Below are positions 18,431 through 27,184 of a stretch of DNA of 64,000 nt, piece by piece (the stretch's first letter is position 1; each line of letters begins with the position of its first letter). Under the pieces are notes generated by a model. The model was not told where the DNA came from and ran no database searches. It saw only the letters and a program-made list of their open reading frames with translations. The translations under genes were made by a program, and so were the position numbers. The DNA is from Streptococcus parasanguinis ATCC 15912 (GTDB lineage: Bacteria; Bacillota; Bacilli; Lactobacillales; Streptococcaceae). The stretch lies in the NCBI RefSeq assembly GCF_000164675.2, contig NC_015678.1:930001-994000 (forward strand), read 5' to 3'.

Positions 18431-18550
18431 TTTCTCTTTCCTCCCTCTACTTCCTATCTATATTATAATCCTTTTTCGATAGATTACAATGGAATCGAGG
18501 TAGTAGAAAACAGGGTAATCCCAAATTATCATGAACTATTATAAATTTTA

Positions 18551-18559
18551 TGCTATAAT
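18551..18559 (+). promoter_or_regulatory. Extended -10 promoter of mntH
   Basis: TGCTATAAT is an extended -10 about 40 bp upstream of the GTG start. No good -35 is visible, consistent with an extended -10 promoter. Confidence 0.55.
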
Positions 18560-18599
18560 TAGAGACAAATTTGATTTATTCTTAGAAAGAAGGCTCATT

Positions 18600-19946
18600 G
18601 TGAGTTTACAACAGTTTGAAAGGAAATCACTTCAAGAAATCAACCAATCTATTGACGTGCCAAAAGGGATCCCTTTTTGGAAGACCCTTCTACTCTTTTC
18701 AGGACCAGGAAGTCTAGTAGCTGTCGGCTATATGGATCCGGGAAACTGGATTACTAGTGTCGTCGGGGGGGCCCAATACCGTTACCTCCTCTTATCAGTG
18801 GTTCTTCTCTCGTCTTTAATCGCCATGCAGTTGCAACAAATGGCTGGTAAACTAGGGATTGTCCACCGTAAGGATCTGGCCCAAACAACCGCCCATCATT
18901 TGCCAAAATGGCTTCGCTATACCCTTTGGATTGTGATTGAGCTTGCCTTGATGGCGACAGATTTAGCGGAAGTCATCGGCTCAGGGATTGCCCTTCACCT
19001 CCTCTTTGGTTGGCCTCTGCTCTTTTCCATTCTGATTACTATCTTTGATGTCTTCCTATTACTGGGGCTCATGCATCTAGGATTTCGAAAGATCGAGGCC
19101 ATCGTTTCAACCTTGATCCTCACGATCCTAGCAATTTTCGGCTATCTAGTTTTCCTATCGAAACCAGATATCGGAGGAATCTTCGCTGGCTTCCTCCCTA
19201 AAAAAGAAGTGTTGGGAATCGGTCTTCCAAAAGGAAATGAAGCCTTAACCTTGGCACTTGGAATCATTGGTGCAACAGTAATGCCTCACAACCTCTATCT
19301 CCACTCTTCCATTTCGCAAACGCGAAAAGTCGATTACAAGGATCCAGCAGATATCAAACGGGCAGTGCGCTTTATGACCTGGGATTCAAATATTGAATTG
19401 AGTTTGGCTTTCGTTGTCAACTCCCTCCTCTTGATTCTTGGAGCGGCCCTCTTCTTTGGTCATGGAGATAAAATCGGTGCTTTCTCTAGCATGTACAATG
19501 CCCTCAAGGACAACCATATTGCCGGTGCTATCGCTAGTCCCTTCTTATCCACCCTCTTTGCCATCGCATTGTTAGCCAGTGGTCAAAATTCAACCATTAC
19601 TGGGACCTTAACCGGTCAAATCGTTATGGAAGGTTTCTTACGATTCCGCTTACCACAATGGGTCGTTCGTCTCATGACTCGGATCATTGCCCTTCTTCCT
19701 GTCATCGTCGTTGCAATTTTATTCGGTGACCAAGAACATGTCCTCGATGACCTTCTGGTTTATTCTCAAGTCTTCCTATCAGCGGCTCTTCCTTTTTCTA
19801 TCTTCCCTTTGGTTTATTTTACTTCCAACAAAGGAATCATGGGAGAGCATGTCAATGCGAAGTGGAATACTTTCTTAGGCTACCTCGTTGCCATAATCTT
19901 AACTATCTTAAATTTCAATTTGATTGTGACAACTTTTATCAAATAA
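18600..19946 (+). CDS. mntH: Nramp-family divalent metal transporter
   Basis: The protein is 448 residues if started at the GTG at 18600, which has AAGAAGG 6-7 bases upstream. An upstream ATG frame would place the start ahead of the -10. Eleven membrane segments are visible. The metal-binding helix motifs DPGNW (Asp46, Asn49) and IGATVMPHNLYLHSS are intact, so it should import Mn2+ (or Fe2+) with protons. Streptococcal MntH works beside the Mta/Psa ABC importer in manganese supply and acid or oxidative stress. No MntR box was identified. Confidence 0.93.
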   Translation: MSLQQFERKSLQEINQSIDVPKGIPFWKTLLLFSGPGSLVAVGYMDPGNWITSVVGGAQYRYLLLSVVLLSSLIAMQLQQMAGKLGIVHRKDLAQTTAHHLPKWLRYTLWIVIELALMATDLAEVIGSGIALHLLFGWPLLFSILITIFDVFLLLGLMHLGFRKIEAIVSTLILTILAIFGYLVFLSKPDIGGIFAGFLPKKEVLGIGLPKGNEALTLALGIIGATVMPHNLYLHSSISQTRKVDYKDPADIKRAVRFMTWDSNIELSLAFVVNSLLLILGAALFFGHGDKIGAFSSMYNALKDNHIAGAIASPFLSTLFAIALLASGQNSTITGTLTGQIVMEGFLRFRLPQWVVRLMTRIIALLPVIVVAILFGDQEHVLDDLLVYSQVFLSAALPFSIFPLVYFTSNKGIMGEHVNAKWNTFLGYLVAIILTILNFNLIVTTFIK

Positions 19947-19982
19947 AGAAACCAGCACTTTTTTCGTGCTGGTTTTCTTTTA
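19947..19982 (+). terminator. Terminator of mntH
   Basis: AAACCAGCAC pairs with GTGCTGGTTT around a T-rich loop and is followed by TCTTTT. Confidence 0.88.
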
Positions 19983-20165
19983 AAATCTTGCTTATGATTT
20001 CCATCAACCCACTATTTTCCCCAAAATTTCCTGATTAAATTTTAAAGAGGGAATATTTTTAAATATCCATTTTTTATGAAAAAAACTGCTATTGCTCTCA
20101 TCGCCCGTCTTTCTTAACTTTGTGAAAATTGAAGCCATTTTTTATTTTTAGAAAAATCGATTGAG

Positions 20166-20195
20166 TTGTCCATTTTTTTTTTTTTAGAGTATAAT
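20166..20195 (+). promoter_or_regulatory. TetR-gene promoter with a 13-T tract in its spacer
   Basis: TTGTCC (20166-20171) and TATAAT (20190-20195) are separated by 18 bp consisting of A, thirteen T and AGAG. Slippage in the T-run would change the -35/-10 distance. Confidence 0.6.
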
Positions 20196-20227
20196 GCTTA
20201 TTGTTGGTTAGGTAAAGTTATTTAAAT

Positions 20228-20243
20228 AGTAAAATATTTTACT
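20228..20243. promoter_or_regulatory. Perfect 16-bp palindrome, candidate TetR operator
   Basis: AGTAAAATATTTTACT lies downstream of the predicted transcription start and 46 bp before the start codon. TetR-family repressors usually bind such palindromes at their own promoters. Confidence 0.5.
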
Positions 20244-20289
20244 CAACAAATTAATGTTAATATGTTCAAATCGAAATAGAAGGAATCTT

Positions 20290-20832
20290 ATGGCAAGACA
20301 AAGACAAACAACAACAAAGATTGACTTAAGAAATGCACTTTCACAGCTACTATTACAGCAAAATTTTGAAAGCATCACTATTCGTGAATTGACAGAAAAA
20401 GCTGGGATTAATCGAGGTACCTTCTACTTGCACTATGTCGACAAATACGATATGTTTGAACAAATGAAAACAGAATTAGTGCAAGAATTGGATAGTCTTT
20501 TTGTTGAAGGAAGCCCAGTAAAAGTTAATTTTCTCAATGTTTTGACAAGGATTAAAGAAAATTACGATTTTATCTATGCTCTTTCACAATCTAGTTACTT
20601 GGACTTCCGTAAATTTGTTAGAGGCTTTACACTTCATGCATTAGATGATACCCCTAATGCTAAGGAGCACATCATTGCAGATTTCCAGGTTCCTTACAAG
20701 TATGGTCTAGAAATTTTCATAGCTACGATTGAATCTGTTATTGTGACCTGGCTAGAATCGGGTGCAAAAGAAGATCCAATTGAAATCGCAACTATTATTC
20801 TCAGCATTTCTGATTTCACGAGCTGGAACTAA
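20290..20832 (+). CDS. TetR/AcrR-family transcriptional regulator
   Basis: The 180-residue protein has the TetR helix-turn-helix (SITIRELTEKAGINRGTFYLHYVDKYDMFE, residues 27-56) and a C-terminal ligand/dimer domain of the streptococcal DhaS-like type. The ATG at 20290 follows AGAAGGAA; 12 upstream in-frame codons are unlikely. No target gene lies beside it on the same strand: mntH is upstream behind a terminator and tehB converges. Ligand unknown. Its promoter spacer is a poly-T tract. Confidence 0.88.
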   Translation: MARQRQTTTKIDLRNALSQLLLQQNFESITIRELTEKAGINRGTFYLHYVDKYDMFEQMKTELVQELDSLFVEGSPVKVNFLNVLTRIKENYDFIYALSQSSYLDFRKFVRGFTLHALDDTPNAKEHIIADFQVPYKYGLEIFIATIESVIVTWLESGAKEDPIEIATIILSISDFTSWN

Positions 20833-20840
20833 GTCTCCTG

Positions 20841-20924
20841 AACCTTCCCCATCATGTACTGACCCCAAAAGTTAGAGTTATTGTATCTAACTTTTGAGTC
20901 ACAGTTCATAATGGCGGGAAGGTT
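20841..20924. repeat. 84-bp palindromic relic built from IS-like ends
   Basis: TGTACTGACCCC...GTTAGA (20855-20876) faces an inverted partner (20886-20908), and the outer arms AACCTTCCC / GGGAAGGTT extend the pairing. It could fold as one long hairpin and is followed by TTTTT on the plus strand, so it may terminate the TetR transcript. It resembles two IS ends fused without an internal transposase. Confidence 0.6.
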
Positions 20925-20936
20925 TTTCGTTTACAG

Positions 20937-20976
20937 AAAAAAACTGGATAATTTTTCTTTCAAACTCTTTATCCAG
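20937..20976 (-). terminator. Terminator of tehB
   Basis: On the minus strand CTGGATAA pairs with TTATCCAG followed by TTTTTTT. Confidence 0.8.
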
Positions 20977-20987
20977 CTCCTAATTTC

Positions 20988-21848
20988 TTATTTTTTCTTT
21001 GCCAACATAGTCGCAAATCGGAGTTGAATCCGATTGCCATTCTCATCTCGACGATGGAGGTGGCCAGGATTTTCATTGTATTTGACCAATTCCCAATCCT
21101 TGTAATACTCCGCTAATTCTCCTTCTTTAAAAGTGAACGAGAAGGGCATTTGGCAGGGATAATCTTCTGTATCCATGGCACAAACAATGAGATTGTAGCC
21201 CCCTGGATTGGTATGCTCTTGCATATTGCGGATGATCGCCGGGATTCGATCAGCCTCTAAAAACATGAGGACCACAGTTGACACGATGAAGTCATAGTTT
21301 TGGGTAAGAGCTGCAGCATTGATATCATAAAGGCCCACTGGCATCTCTAGATCTTCCTCAGCGACAATACTTTGTAAGATCTCAAGAGCCAGTTCATTTT
21401 GATCCACAGCTGTTACGTCAAAGCCATGTTGGGCCAAAAAGAGGGCGTTGCGTCCTTGCCCGCATCCTAGATCCAGTGCCTTTCCAGCTGGGACCATTCC
21501 CACTGCTTCTAGCACTTCTGAATGGACAGGATTGGTGTTGTATTTTTTTGGGAAATAGTCTTTTGGCTCACAGTAAAATTCTAGGTACCACTCCACATCG
21601 TCAGTCGCTGCTTCCACACGGTGCCAGGCCTGGGGCTCGGCCATGGGGTTTTCTGCTCCTGCTTCAAAGAGGTGGCTCGCGATTTCTTCCCCCTCTTCGG
21701 TCAACTCAATAAATCGTAACTGACCTTTTAAAACTCTAATCTTCCCCCAGGTTCCTACCTTGGTATTGTGCTTTCTTTGAAGAGCTTCTGGCATGGTATC
21801 CTTGGTCCAGATAGGCATGCGCTTGTAAGCGATCAATTTTTGTGTCAT
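20988..21848 (-). CDS. tehB: TehB-type SAM-dependent methyltransferase
   Basis: The 286-residue protein has an N-terminal beta-rich domain (1-95, DUF1971-like, LIAYKRMPIWTKDTMPEA) fused to a class I methyltransferase domain with the SAM loop ALDLGCGQGRN (124-134). This two-domain form, about 286 residues, is that of Haemophilus-type TehB, associated with tellurite resistance; E. coli TehB lacks the first domain. I start at the ATG at 21848 (AGGAG upstream). The physiological substrate is uncertain; no tehA is present here. Confidence 0.92.
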   Translation of the reverse strand: MTQKLIAYKRMPIWTKDTMPEALQRKHNTKVGTWGKIRVLKGQLRFIELTEEGEEIASHLFEAGAENPMAEPQAWHRVEAATDDVEWYLEFYCEPKDYFPKKYNTNPVHSEVLEAVGMVPAGKALDLGCGQGRNALFLAQHGFDVTAVDQNELALEILQSIVAEEDLEMPVGLYDINAAALTQNYDFIVSTVVLMFLEADRIPAIIRNMQEHTNPGGYNLIVCAMDTEDYPCQMPFSFTFKEGELAEYYKDWELVKYNENPGHLHRRDENGNRIQLRFATMLAKKK

Positions 21849-21912
21849 GCTGCTTCTCCTTTTTCTTTCAGTACCCTTATCATACATAAAAAAGACCCTT
21901 TTTACAAGTTGG

Positions 21913-21943
21913 AAAAAGAGGCTCCGCTTTCTAGCGGAACCTC
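21913..21943 (-). terminator. Terminator of the C69 dipeptidase gene
   Basis: On the minus strand GAGGTTCCGC pairs with GCGGAGCCTC (one mismatch) followed by TTTTT. Confidence 0.88.
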
Positions 21944-21967
21944 CTTGTTAGGATCTCATCATCCTCT

Positions 21968-23701
21968 TTATTTTTTTGATTTTTTATAAAAGAATCCAGC
22001 TAAACTAAATCCACAAACAGCCAATACTCCAAGAAGTACTGAGAAGACCACACTTGAATCTTGAGTTTTACTAGCATTTTTAGAGGTGTCTCCGAGAGCT
22101 TCCTGACAAGTTTCTGGCTTTTTATCAGAAGAATCTTTTTCAGCAGCAGCCATTAAGTTCGCTTTATTATAGCCATCATAGACAAAGTCAGCTTCCAAGC
22201 CCTTTTCTTCACGGATCTTATCTTCCATTTCCTTTTCAGTAGCCTTGATTTGTTTGAAGATTACATCTGCACGGTCCATGGATTCCTTGGTGACTTCACC
22301 TTGAAGGGCTTTGGCTTGCTCATCTGTGAGGCCACTATATTTTTGATCCAAAGCAGCTTGTTCCTTGATCCAGCCGGCTTCCATTTCTTTCCATTTATCT
22401 TGGATACTGGTACCAAAGAGGTCCGGATATTTCATGACCATTTGGTCAATATGCCAAACAGCCCAATACCATGAAGTTGGATCATACTTGGCAGAACGAA
22501 CTTTAAAGGCACCGTAGGTGTCATTGACCAAACCATAGAATGGAACATATGGAGTATTGCGGCTTTGGGCAAGACCTAACCAAACGATTCCACCAAATGG
22601 ACTTGGCAAGTCTTTCTTGATTTGATAGACATGGGCATCAATAACATTTTCATTTCCTAAAGCATACTTGTATTTCTTGGTATCGACTTTTTTACCTGGT
22701 TCAGCCAAGTCATCTGCTGTAAATTGTTTGAGGTGTTCGAAACGGTTCCGTTGTTCTGCGAAAACATCTTCTAGACTATACTTTTTAGAAGGATCTGTTG
22801 GTTTACGAAGGAGATCAAAGTGTTGATCATCATATTTGATATCCGCTTTTGGATCCATCAGGGTAATCCCTGCATAGGTCCGTGAGCGGTTGCGTTCCGT
22901 GTATTCATCCGGACCATAAGAATCCGCAATATGGAACTTGCCATCCTTATCCGTCTTGTAGTGATCTGCCTTTTTAGCTACTGCTTCTACATCTTTTGAA
23001 GCAATGACATTGTCCTTGTCATTGAGATCCACATGTCCTAGATAGTAGGTATTGGCAAAAATAGCATAGCGGTCTTGGGGGAATTTAATGGCTACATATT
23101 GGTGACCTGAGAGGATTTCCATGTACCATAATTCATTTTTATCTGCTACGACGATAATATTCCCTTCGGCAGAAACTTTTTCATCCAAAGTCTTGGCAAC
23201 AATTTCAATTCCTTCTCGAGCAGTTTTGGCACGAGGCAAGACCAAGTCGATCATGGAAGCTTCTGGTAGGCCATCTTTGACCAAAGGGTCAGCTTTCAAT
23301 ATCTTGTCATGAGGAGTCGCTGATACTGTCGCTGTCATCGACACGCCCACTTCATTAAAACCGTGAGCTCCGAAGTTTCCGTTGCTACCATCACCACGCG
23401 CTGCATCATAAGTCGCTGTATACTTCATTTCATGACTTAAATGTGGATAGGTAAAGCCATTGGATTCATCTTCGATCTTATCCCCTTCCTTATAGTCCTT
23501 AGCTGGAACTACAACAAAGTTTTGATTGTGGCGCCCGCCATCTGGTGCATAGGGATAATCCTCTGTACGACCATAAAGCATGGAGCCATCCGTGGTTAAG
23601 TCCTTTCCCACAATGAAGGCAGAACAGGCTTGTGCGACCTGCACTGGCAATAGGGCGATCACCATCAGCCCAAACAGTAGTTTGAATAGGATTTTCTTCA
23701 T
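21968..23701 (-). CDS. Exported C69-family dipeptidase with C-terminal membrane tail
   Basis: The 577-residue protein has a signal peptide directly followed by the nucleophile cysteine of the Ntn-hydrolase C69 family (QACSAFIVGKDLTTDGS, Cys26 exposed after cleavage at AQA). Further family motifs are GRTEDYPY, DGSNGNFGAHGFNEVGVSMTAT, and NIIVVADKNELWYMEI. After a helical region (450-530) the C terminus has a hydrophobic segment and a YKKSKK tail. No LPXTG precedes it, so it is probably membrane-anchored rather than sortase-linked. It likely hydrolyses dipeptides outside the cell. A cre-like box overlaps its promoter. Confidence 0.9.
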   Translation of the reverse strand: MKKILFKLLFGLMVIALLPVQVAQACSAFIVGKDLTTDGSMLYGRTEDYPYAPDGGRHNQNFVVVPAKDYKEGDKIEDESNGFTYPHLSHEMKYTATYDAARGDGSNGNFGAHGFNEVGVSMTATVSATPHDKILKADPLVKDGLPEASMIDLVLPRAKTAREGIEIVAKTLDEKVSAEGNIIVVADKNELWYMEILSGHQYVAIKFPQDRYAIFANTYYLGHVDLNDKDNVIASKDVEAVAKKADHYKTDKDGKFHIADSYGPDEYTERNRSRTYAGITLMDPKADIKYDDQHFDLLRKPTDPSKKYSLEDVFAEQRNRFEHLKQFTADDLAEPGKKVDTKKYKYALGNENVIDAHVYQIKKDLPSPFGGIVWLGLAQSRNTPYVPFYGLVNDTYGAFKVRSAKYDPTSWYWAVWHIDQMVMKYPDLFGTSIQDKWKEMEAGWIKEQAALDQKYSGLTDEQAKALQGEVTKESMDRADVIFKQIKATEKEMEDKIREEKGLEADFVYDGYNKANLMAAAEKDSSDKKPETCQEALGDTSKNASKTQDSSVVFSVLLGVLAVCGFSLAGFFYKKSKK

Positions 23702-23783
23702 AGTCTTTCTCCTTATTGACTACAAAAGAGGCTTAAAAAACTTCTAAGCCAGTGAAAAACAACTATACCAACACCTTGATTTT

Positions 23784-23812
23784 AGTATATAATACAAGCA
23801 TTCTTTTTGCAA
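23784..23812 (-). promoter_or_regulatory. Promoter of the C69 dipeptidase gene
   Basis: The minus strand has TTGCAA (23807-23812), a 17-bp spacer and TATACT (23784-23789). Confidence 0.65.
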
Positions 23813-23821
23813 GCGATTACA
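23808..23821. promoter_or_regulatory. cre-like CcpA box over the C69 dipeptidase -35
   Basis: TGCAAGCGATTACA matches the cre consensus TGWAANCGNTNWCA at 13 of 14 positions, including the central CG. It overlaps the -35, a repressing position. Confidence 0.6.
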
Positions 23822-23833
23822 ATTGAAAACTAT

Positions 23834-23866
23834 AAAAAAACAGTTCTGAAACAAGGTTCAAAACTG
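23834..23866 (-). terminator. Terminator of smpB
   Basis: On the minus strand CAGTTTTGAA...TTCAGAACTG pairs (one mismatch) and is followed by seven T. Confidence 0.82.
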
Positions 23867-23875
23867 TTTTTTTAT

Positions 23876-24343
23876 TTAACGTGTATTGTATTGTTTCATA
23901 ACCCGTGCGATATCCCGGTTTTGTTCCCGACGTTTGATGGATTCACGCTTGTCATAATCATGTTTCCCTTTAGCAAGTCCCAAAAGCAATTTGGCATAAC
24001 CATCCTTGAGATAGACCTTTAAAGGCACCAGGGTCATTCCTGTTCCTTTGGTTTCTTGGTCCAGCTTTTGGATTTGCTTTTTATGAAGAAGAAGCTTGCG
24101 ACGACGGTCTGGATCTTGGTTCCAGATATTGCCTTCCTCATAAGGGGCAATATGGACGTTGCTGAGCCAAACTTCTCCATTTTTAACTTGTGCAAAACCA
24201 TCTTTCAAGTTAATGCGTGCTGCACGGACACTTTTGATCTCTGTACCCGTCAGCACCATCCCTGCTTCCATTGTATCCACGATGGTGTAGTCATGTCTCG
24301 CCTTTTTATTTTGCGCGACTACCTTTCCTTCGCCCTTTGCCAT
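23876..24343 (-). CDS. smpB: SsrA-binding protein SmpB
   Basis: The 155-residue protein binds tmRNA and is required for trans-translation. It has the typical [21 protein letters not shown] start, [24 protein letters not shown] core, and basic C-terminal tail ([15 protein letters not shown]) that mimics the tRNA anticodon arm in the ribosome. Its 5' end overlaps the end of rnr by 38 bp in another frame, with its ribosome binding site (AAAGGAG) inside rnr. This pairing fits function: RNase R degrades non-stop mRNAs rescued by tmRNA. Confidence 0.97.
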   Translation of the reverse strand: MAKGEGKVVAQNKKARHDYTIVDTMEAGMVLTGTEIKSVRAARINLKDGFAQVKNGEVWLSNVHIAPYEEGNIWNQDPDRRRKLLLHKKQIQKLDQETKGTGMTLVPLKVYLKDGYAKLLLGLAKGKHDYDKRESIKRREQNRDIARVMKQYNTR

Positions 24344-26663
24344 GTTTGGCTCCTTTCTTTGCTACTTCCTTGTAAAATGGTTTCTTCCCTTTTTTCTTTT
24401 TGGATTTAGAAGAATCTTTCCGTTTGTCATCTCTTCTAACGGTTGAACCCTTAGAAACTTTTTTGTCTTTGCGTCTGCGATCCCTGCGATTGCCATCTCG
24501 GTCACGTCCTTTGGCCTTGAGGCCTTTTTCGACGATATCCCATTCACTTGGAATATAAGAGAAATCAATCTCTCCGGTCATCTTGTCAGCTCTTTCGACC
24601 TTGATCCGGATTTGCTGACCAACACGGAAAGTCACTCCCGATTTCTCCCCACGAAGGGTTAGATCTCGTTCGTTAAAATGGTAGTATTCAGGAAGATTGG
24701 TAATATGGATCAAACCTTCGACCGTATTTGGCAACTCCACAAAGAGGCCAAATTTCACTACACTGGAAACCACAGCATCGTACTCTTCCCCAACATAGTC
24801 TTCCATGTATTCGGCCTTTTTCATAGCCTCTACTTCGCGCTCTGCGTCAATAGCCCGGCGCTCTCGACTAGAGGATTGGCTGGCAATGTCTGGAAGAACT
24901 TGTTCAAAGTGTTCTGCCACTTCTTGGGATTTACCGTATTCGCGCACCATTCGATGAACCATCAGGTCTGGATACCGGCGAATGGGGCTGGTAAAGTGGG
25001 TATAATACTCCGCAGCAAGCCCATAGTGGCCATGGTTGTGCTCTGAGTAACGGGCCTGTTGCATCGAGCGCAACAACATCATCGAAAGGACATCTGCATA
25101 GGGTTCTCCTTCGACCTTGCGCATGATTTCTTGCAGGGCTTCTTGGCTCATCTCACTAGCCGTTCCGTAGATCTGGATCCCAAAGCTAGAAGCATAATCG
25201 ATAAACTTCTGTACTTTTTCTGCCTTTGGATCTTCGTGGATCCGGTAGATAAACGGCAGTTTCATTCGTGTAAAGTGTTCCGCCACTGTCTCATTGGCAA
25301 TCAGCATAAAGGACTCAATCATCCGCTCCGCAATTCCTCTTTGACGGAGGACAATGTCGACTGGTTTTCCTTCTTTATTGACTAGGATTTTAGCCTCATT
25401 GGTATCAAAATTGAGGGCTCCTCGGTGAATCCGCATGCTTTCTAGAATACCATGCAGGGAGGCCATTTGATGAATACTTGGGACAATTTTCTTAAACTCT
25501 TGAGCCTTTTCTTCGTCGCCTGCTAAGATATCATTGACGTCACTATAGGTCATTCGGAAGGTCGTATTGATCACCGTTTGGGTAATGGTGTGCTTGACGA
25601 CCTTTCCATGGGGATCAATCTCCATGATGGCAGACTGGGTCAGCCGATCCACATTCGGATTTAAAGAACAGATCCCATTGGACAAACGTTCTGGAAGCAT
25701 GGGTACTACTCGGTCGGTCACATAGACAGAGGTTGCACGATTTAGAGCTTCCTTATCAAGAGCTGAGCCTTCTGTAACGTAATAAGAGACATCTGCGATG
25801 TGAACCCCCAGCTCAAAATTGCCGTTCTTGAGTGGCTTGATATGGACCGCATCGTCCAAGTCTTTGGCATCCGCTCCGTCGATCGTAAAGGTAATCTCCT
25901 CTCGCAGATCCAACCGTCCCTCTAAATCCTTTGCAGACGGTGCATCTGGAACCTGCTCAGCCTCTTTCAGCACTTCTTCTGGAAATTCTGAGACGATATC
26001 CATGGATTCTAGCACTTCTAAGACATCGATTCCAGGATCTGTCACATGACCGACCACATCCCGCACAGTTGCCACAAAATAATTGTGCTTGCGGCTCGGG
26101 TATTGATCAATTTCGACCTTGAGGATTTCGGTACCTTCCAATTGGATGGCTGGCTTCTTCACATAGATCAGCTGGCTGATTTTTTGATTTTTCGAACGAA
26201 TGTAGCCGGCATATTTGGGCTTTTCCTCATCCAGAACAATTTGTCCAACAACCGTTTTGACGCTATGATCCAAGACATCAATAATCTTAGCTTCTGCTGC
26301 CGTTCCTTTGTTTCGGTCTGCTACCTTGGTAATGACGATCTCAACAGTATCCCCATCGATGGCGTGGTTGACATCATTTCGACCAACAAAGAGGTCCTCT
26401 TCTTCGCCTTCTAAACTGACAAAGCCAAAGCCATTTTTATGGGCATGAAAGATCCCCTTGAGGGTAATGGCTGGGGCCTTCTTTTGAGCCAAACGAAGAG
26501 AGCCATCATCCTCGAATTTCAACTCATGACGGCGTTCCATCAGAGAGATGGTTTTGACCAAGTCACGAAAATCCTTAGATCCTTCTTTTCCTAGAGCTGC
26601 TGCCAGATCATTGATCTGGGCTTTGTCATGCTCTTGTAAATATTCTTTAATACTTATTTTCAT
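24306..26663 (-). CDS. rnr: Ribonuclease R
   Basis: The 785-residue 3'-5' exoribonuclease has an N-terminal helix-turn-helix (1-60), cold-shock domains (about 70-220), the RNB catalytic domain with [13 protein letters not shown] metal-binding aspartates, an S1 domain (about 620-705) and a long Lys/Arg-rich tail (720-785). The ATG at 26663 has no close ribosome binding site. A strong AGGAGG lies 23 bases upstream with a small GCTGG/CCAGC hairpin in between (see findings). It is cotranscribed with smpB. Confidence 0.96.
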   Translation of the reverse strand: MKISIKEYLQEHDKAQINDLAAALGKEGSKDFRDLVKTISLMERRHELKFEDDGSLRLAQKKAPAITLKGIFHAHKNGFGFVSLEGEEEDLFVGRNDVNHAIDGDTVEIVITKVADRNKGTAAEAKIIDVLDHSVKTVVGQIVLDEEKPKYAGYIRSKNQKISQLIYVKKPAIQLEGTEILKVEIDQYPSRKHNYFVATVRDVVGHVTDPGIDVLEVLESMDIVSEFPEEVLKEAEQVPDAPSAKDLEGRLDLREEITFTIDGADAKDLDDAVHIKPLKNGNFELGVHIADVSYYVTEGSALDKEALNRATSVYVTDRVVPMLPERLSNGICSLNPNVDRLTQSAIMEIDPHGKVVKHTITQTVINTTFRMTYSDVNDILAGDEEKAQEFKKIVPSIHQMASLHGILESMRIHRGALNFDTNEAKILVNKEGKPVDIVLRQRGIAERMIESFMLIANETVAEHFTRMKLPFIYRIHEDPKAEKVQKFIDYASSFGIQIYGTASEMSQEALQEIMRKVEGEPYADVLSMMLLRSMQQARYSEHNHGHYGLAAEYYTHFTSPIRRYPDLMVHRMVREYGKSQEVAEHFEQVLPDIASQSSSRERRAIDAEREVEAMKKAEYMEDYVGEEYDAVVSSVVKFGLFVELPNTVEGLIHITNLPEYYHFNERDLTLRGEKSGVTFRVGQQIRIKVERADKMTGEIDFSYIPSEWDIVEKGLKAKGRDRDGNRRDRRRKDKKVSKGSTVRRDDKRKDSSKSKKKKGKKPFYKEVAKKGAKHGKGRRKGSRAK

Positions 26664-26673
26664 GAATGTATTT

Positions 26674-26692
26674 GCTGGTTATCCAGCCTCCT
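26674..26692 (-). promoter_or_regulatory. Hairpin between Shine-Dalgarno and start codon of rnr
   Basis: AGGAGG (26687-26692) is followed by GCTGG-ATAA-CCAGC (26674-26687) and then ten bases to the ATG. Folding the hairpin would bring the two into normal distance. Confidence 0.5.
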
Positions 26693-26721
26693 TTTTTCTA
26701 TCTATTTGTGTCTTTGTTTTG

Positions 26722-26758
26722 CAAAATAAAAATAGGCAAAGACATTGTCTGAGCCTAT
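26722..26758 (-). terminator. Terminator of secG
   Basis: On the minus strand ATAGGC and GCCTAT enclose an inner AGACA/TGTCT pair, followed by TTTTATTTT. It separates secG from rnr. Confidence 0.7.
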
Positions 26759-26759
26759 C

Positions 26760-26993
26760 TTATCTACTAGAAAGTACCATTAAGATCATCGCGATCAATA
26801 ACCAAAAGAAGATCATAATAGCTGTTAAACGCTGCATCACGGCTTCAAACCCGCGCGCTTTTGAACGTTCAAACAAGTCATTTGAGCTTGCATCAAAGAC
26901 GTTGCTCGATTGGTTTTTTGTTGGTTGCATAAAAATTGCGATAATAATCAATACTGATAATACTAGTAAAATAGTTGTTAATGCTCCGCTCAT
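26760..26993 (-). CDS. secG: Protein translocase subunit SecG
   Basis: The 77-residue protein has two membrane segments (about 8-25 and 55-73) joined by the conserved cytoplasmic loop MQPTKNQSSNVFDASSNDLFERSKARG. It is the small stimulatory subunit of SecYEG. I chose the ATG at 26993 (AGGAGT 8-9 bases upstream) over the TTG two codons earlier, since 77 residues matches streptococcal SecG. Confidence 0.94.
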   Translation of the reverse strand: MSGALTTILLVLSVLIIIAIFMQPTKNQSSNVFDASSNDLFERSKARGFEAVMQRLTAIMIFFWLLIAMILMVLSSR

Positions 26994-27034
26994 ATTCAAA
27001 ACTCCTTAAAATCCTCACTATTATACCATGAAAA

Positions 27035-27184
27035 TCATTTTGATTCAATATGTAAGGTTACTTTTCTTTCCTTGGGACAATACTTCAAGACCTCGATCTT
27101 TTCGGGATGGGTTTTGGTATTTTTACTGGTCAAATAATTCTGACTCCCACAGCTTGTGCAGGTCAATTGAACTTTAATTCGCAC
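27035..27184 (-). CDS. rpmG: 50S ribosomal protein L33
   Basis: A 49-residue frame with a GTG start encodes [20 protein letters not shown] and ends [12 protein letters not shown]. It has one CxxC pair and the YCP motif of L33, but the second CxxC is reduced to one Cys, so it is a zinc-deficient (partly C-minus) type. It overlaps the end of the upstream MFS gene by 11 bp and is followed by secG, as in pneumococcus. It is easily missed because of its size and GTG start. Confidence 0.92.
   Translation of the reverse strand: MRIKVQLTCTSCGSQNYLTSKNTKTHPEKIEVLKYCPKERKVTLHIESK

Larger units (their letters stand above)
19983..20289. other. AT-rich upstream region of the TetR gene
   Basis: About 300 bp without a gene. 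It contains a run of 13 T within a promoter and a 16-bp palindrome near the start codon. The first 170 bp shows nothing I can name. Confidence 0.6.

Noticed and set aside
20098..20139. 13-codon frame starting MKKTAIALIA upstream of the TetR gene
   Set aside because: It resembles a signal peptide start but stops after 13 codons, has no ribosome binding site, and is most likely chance.
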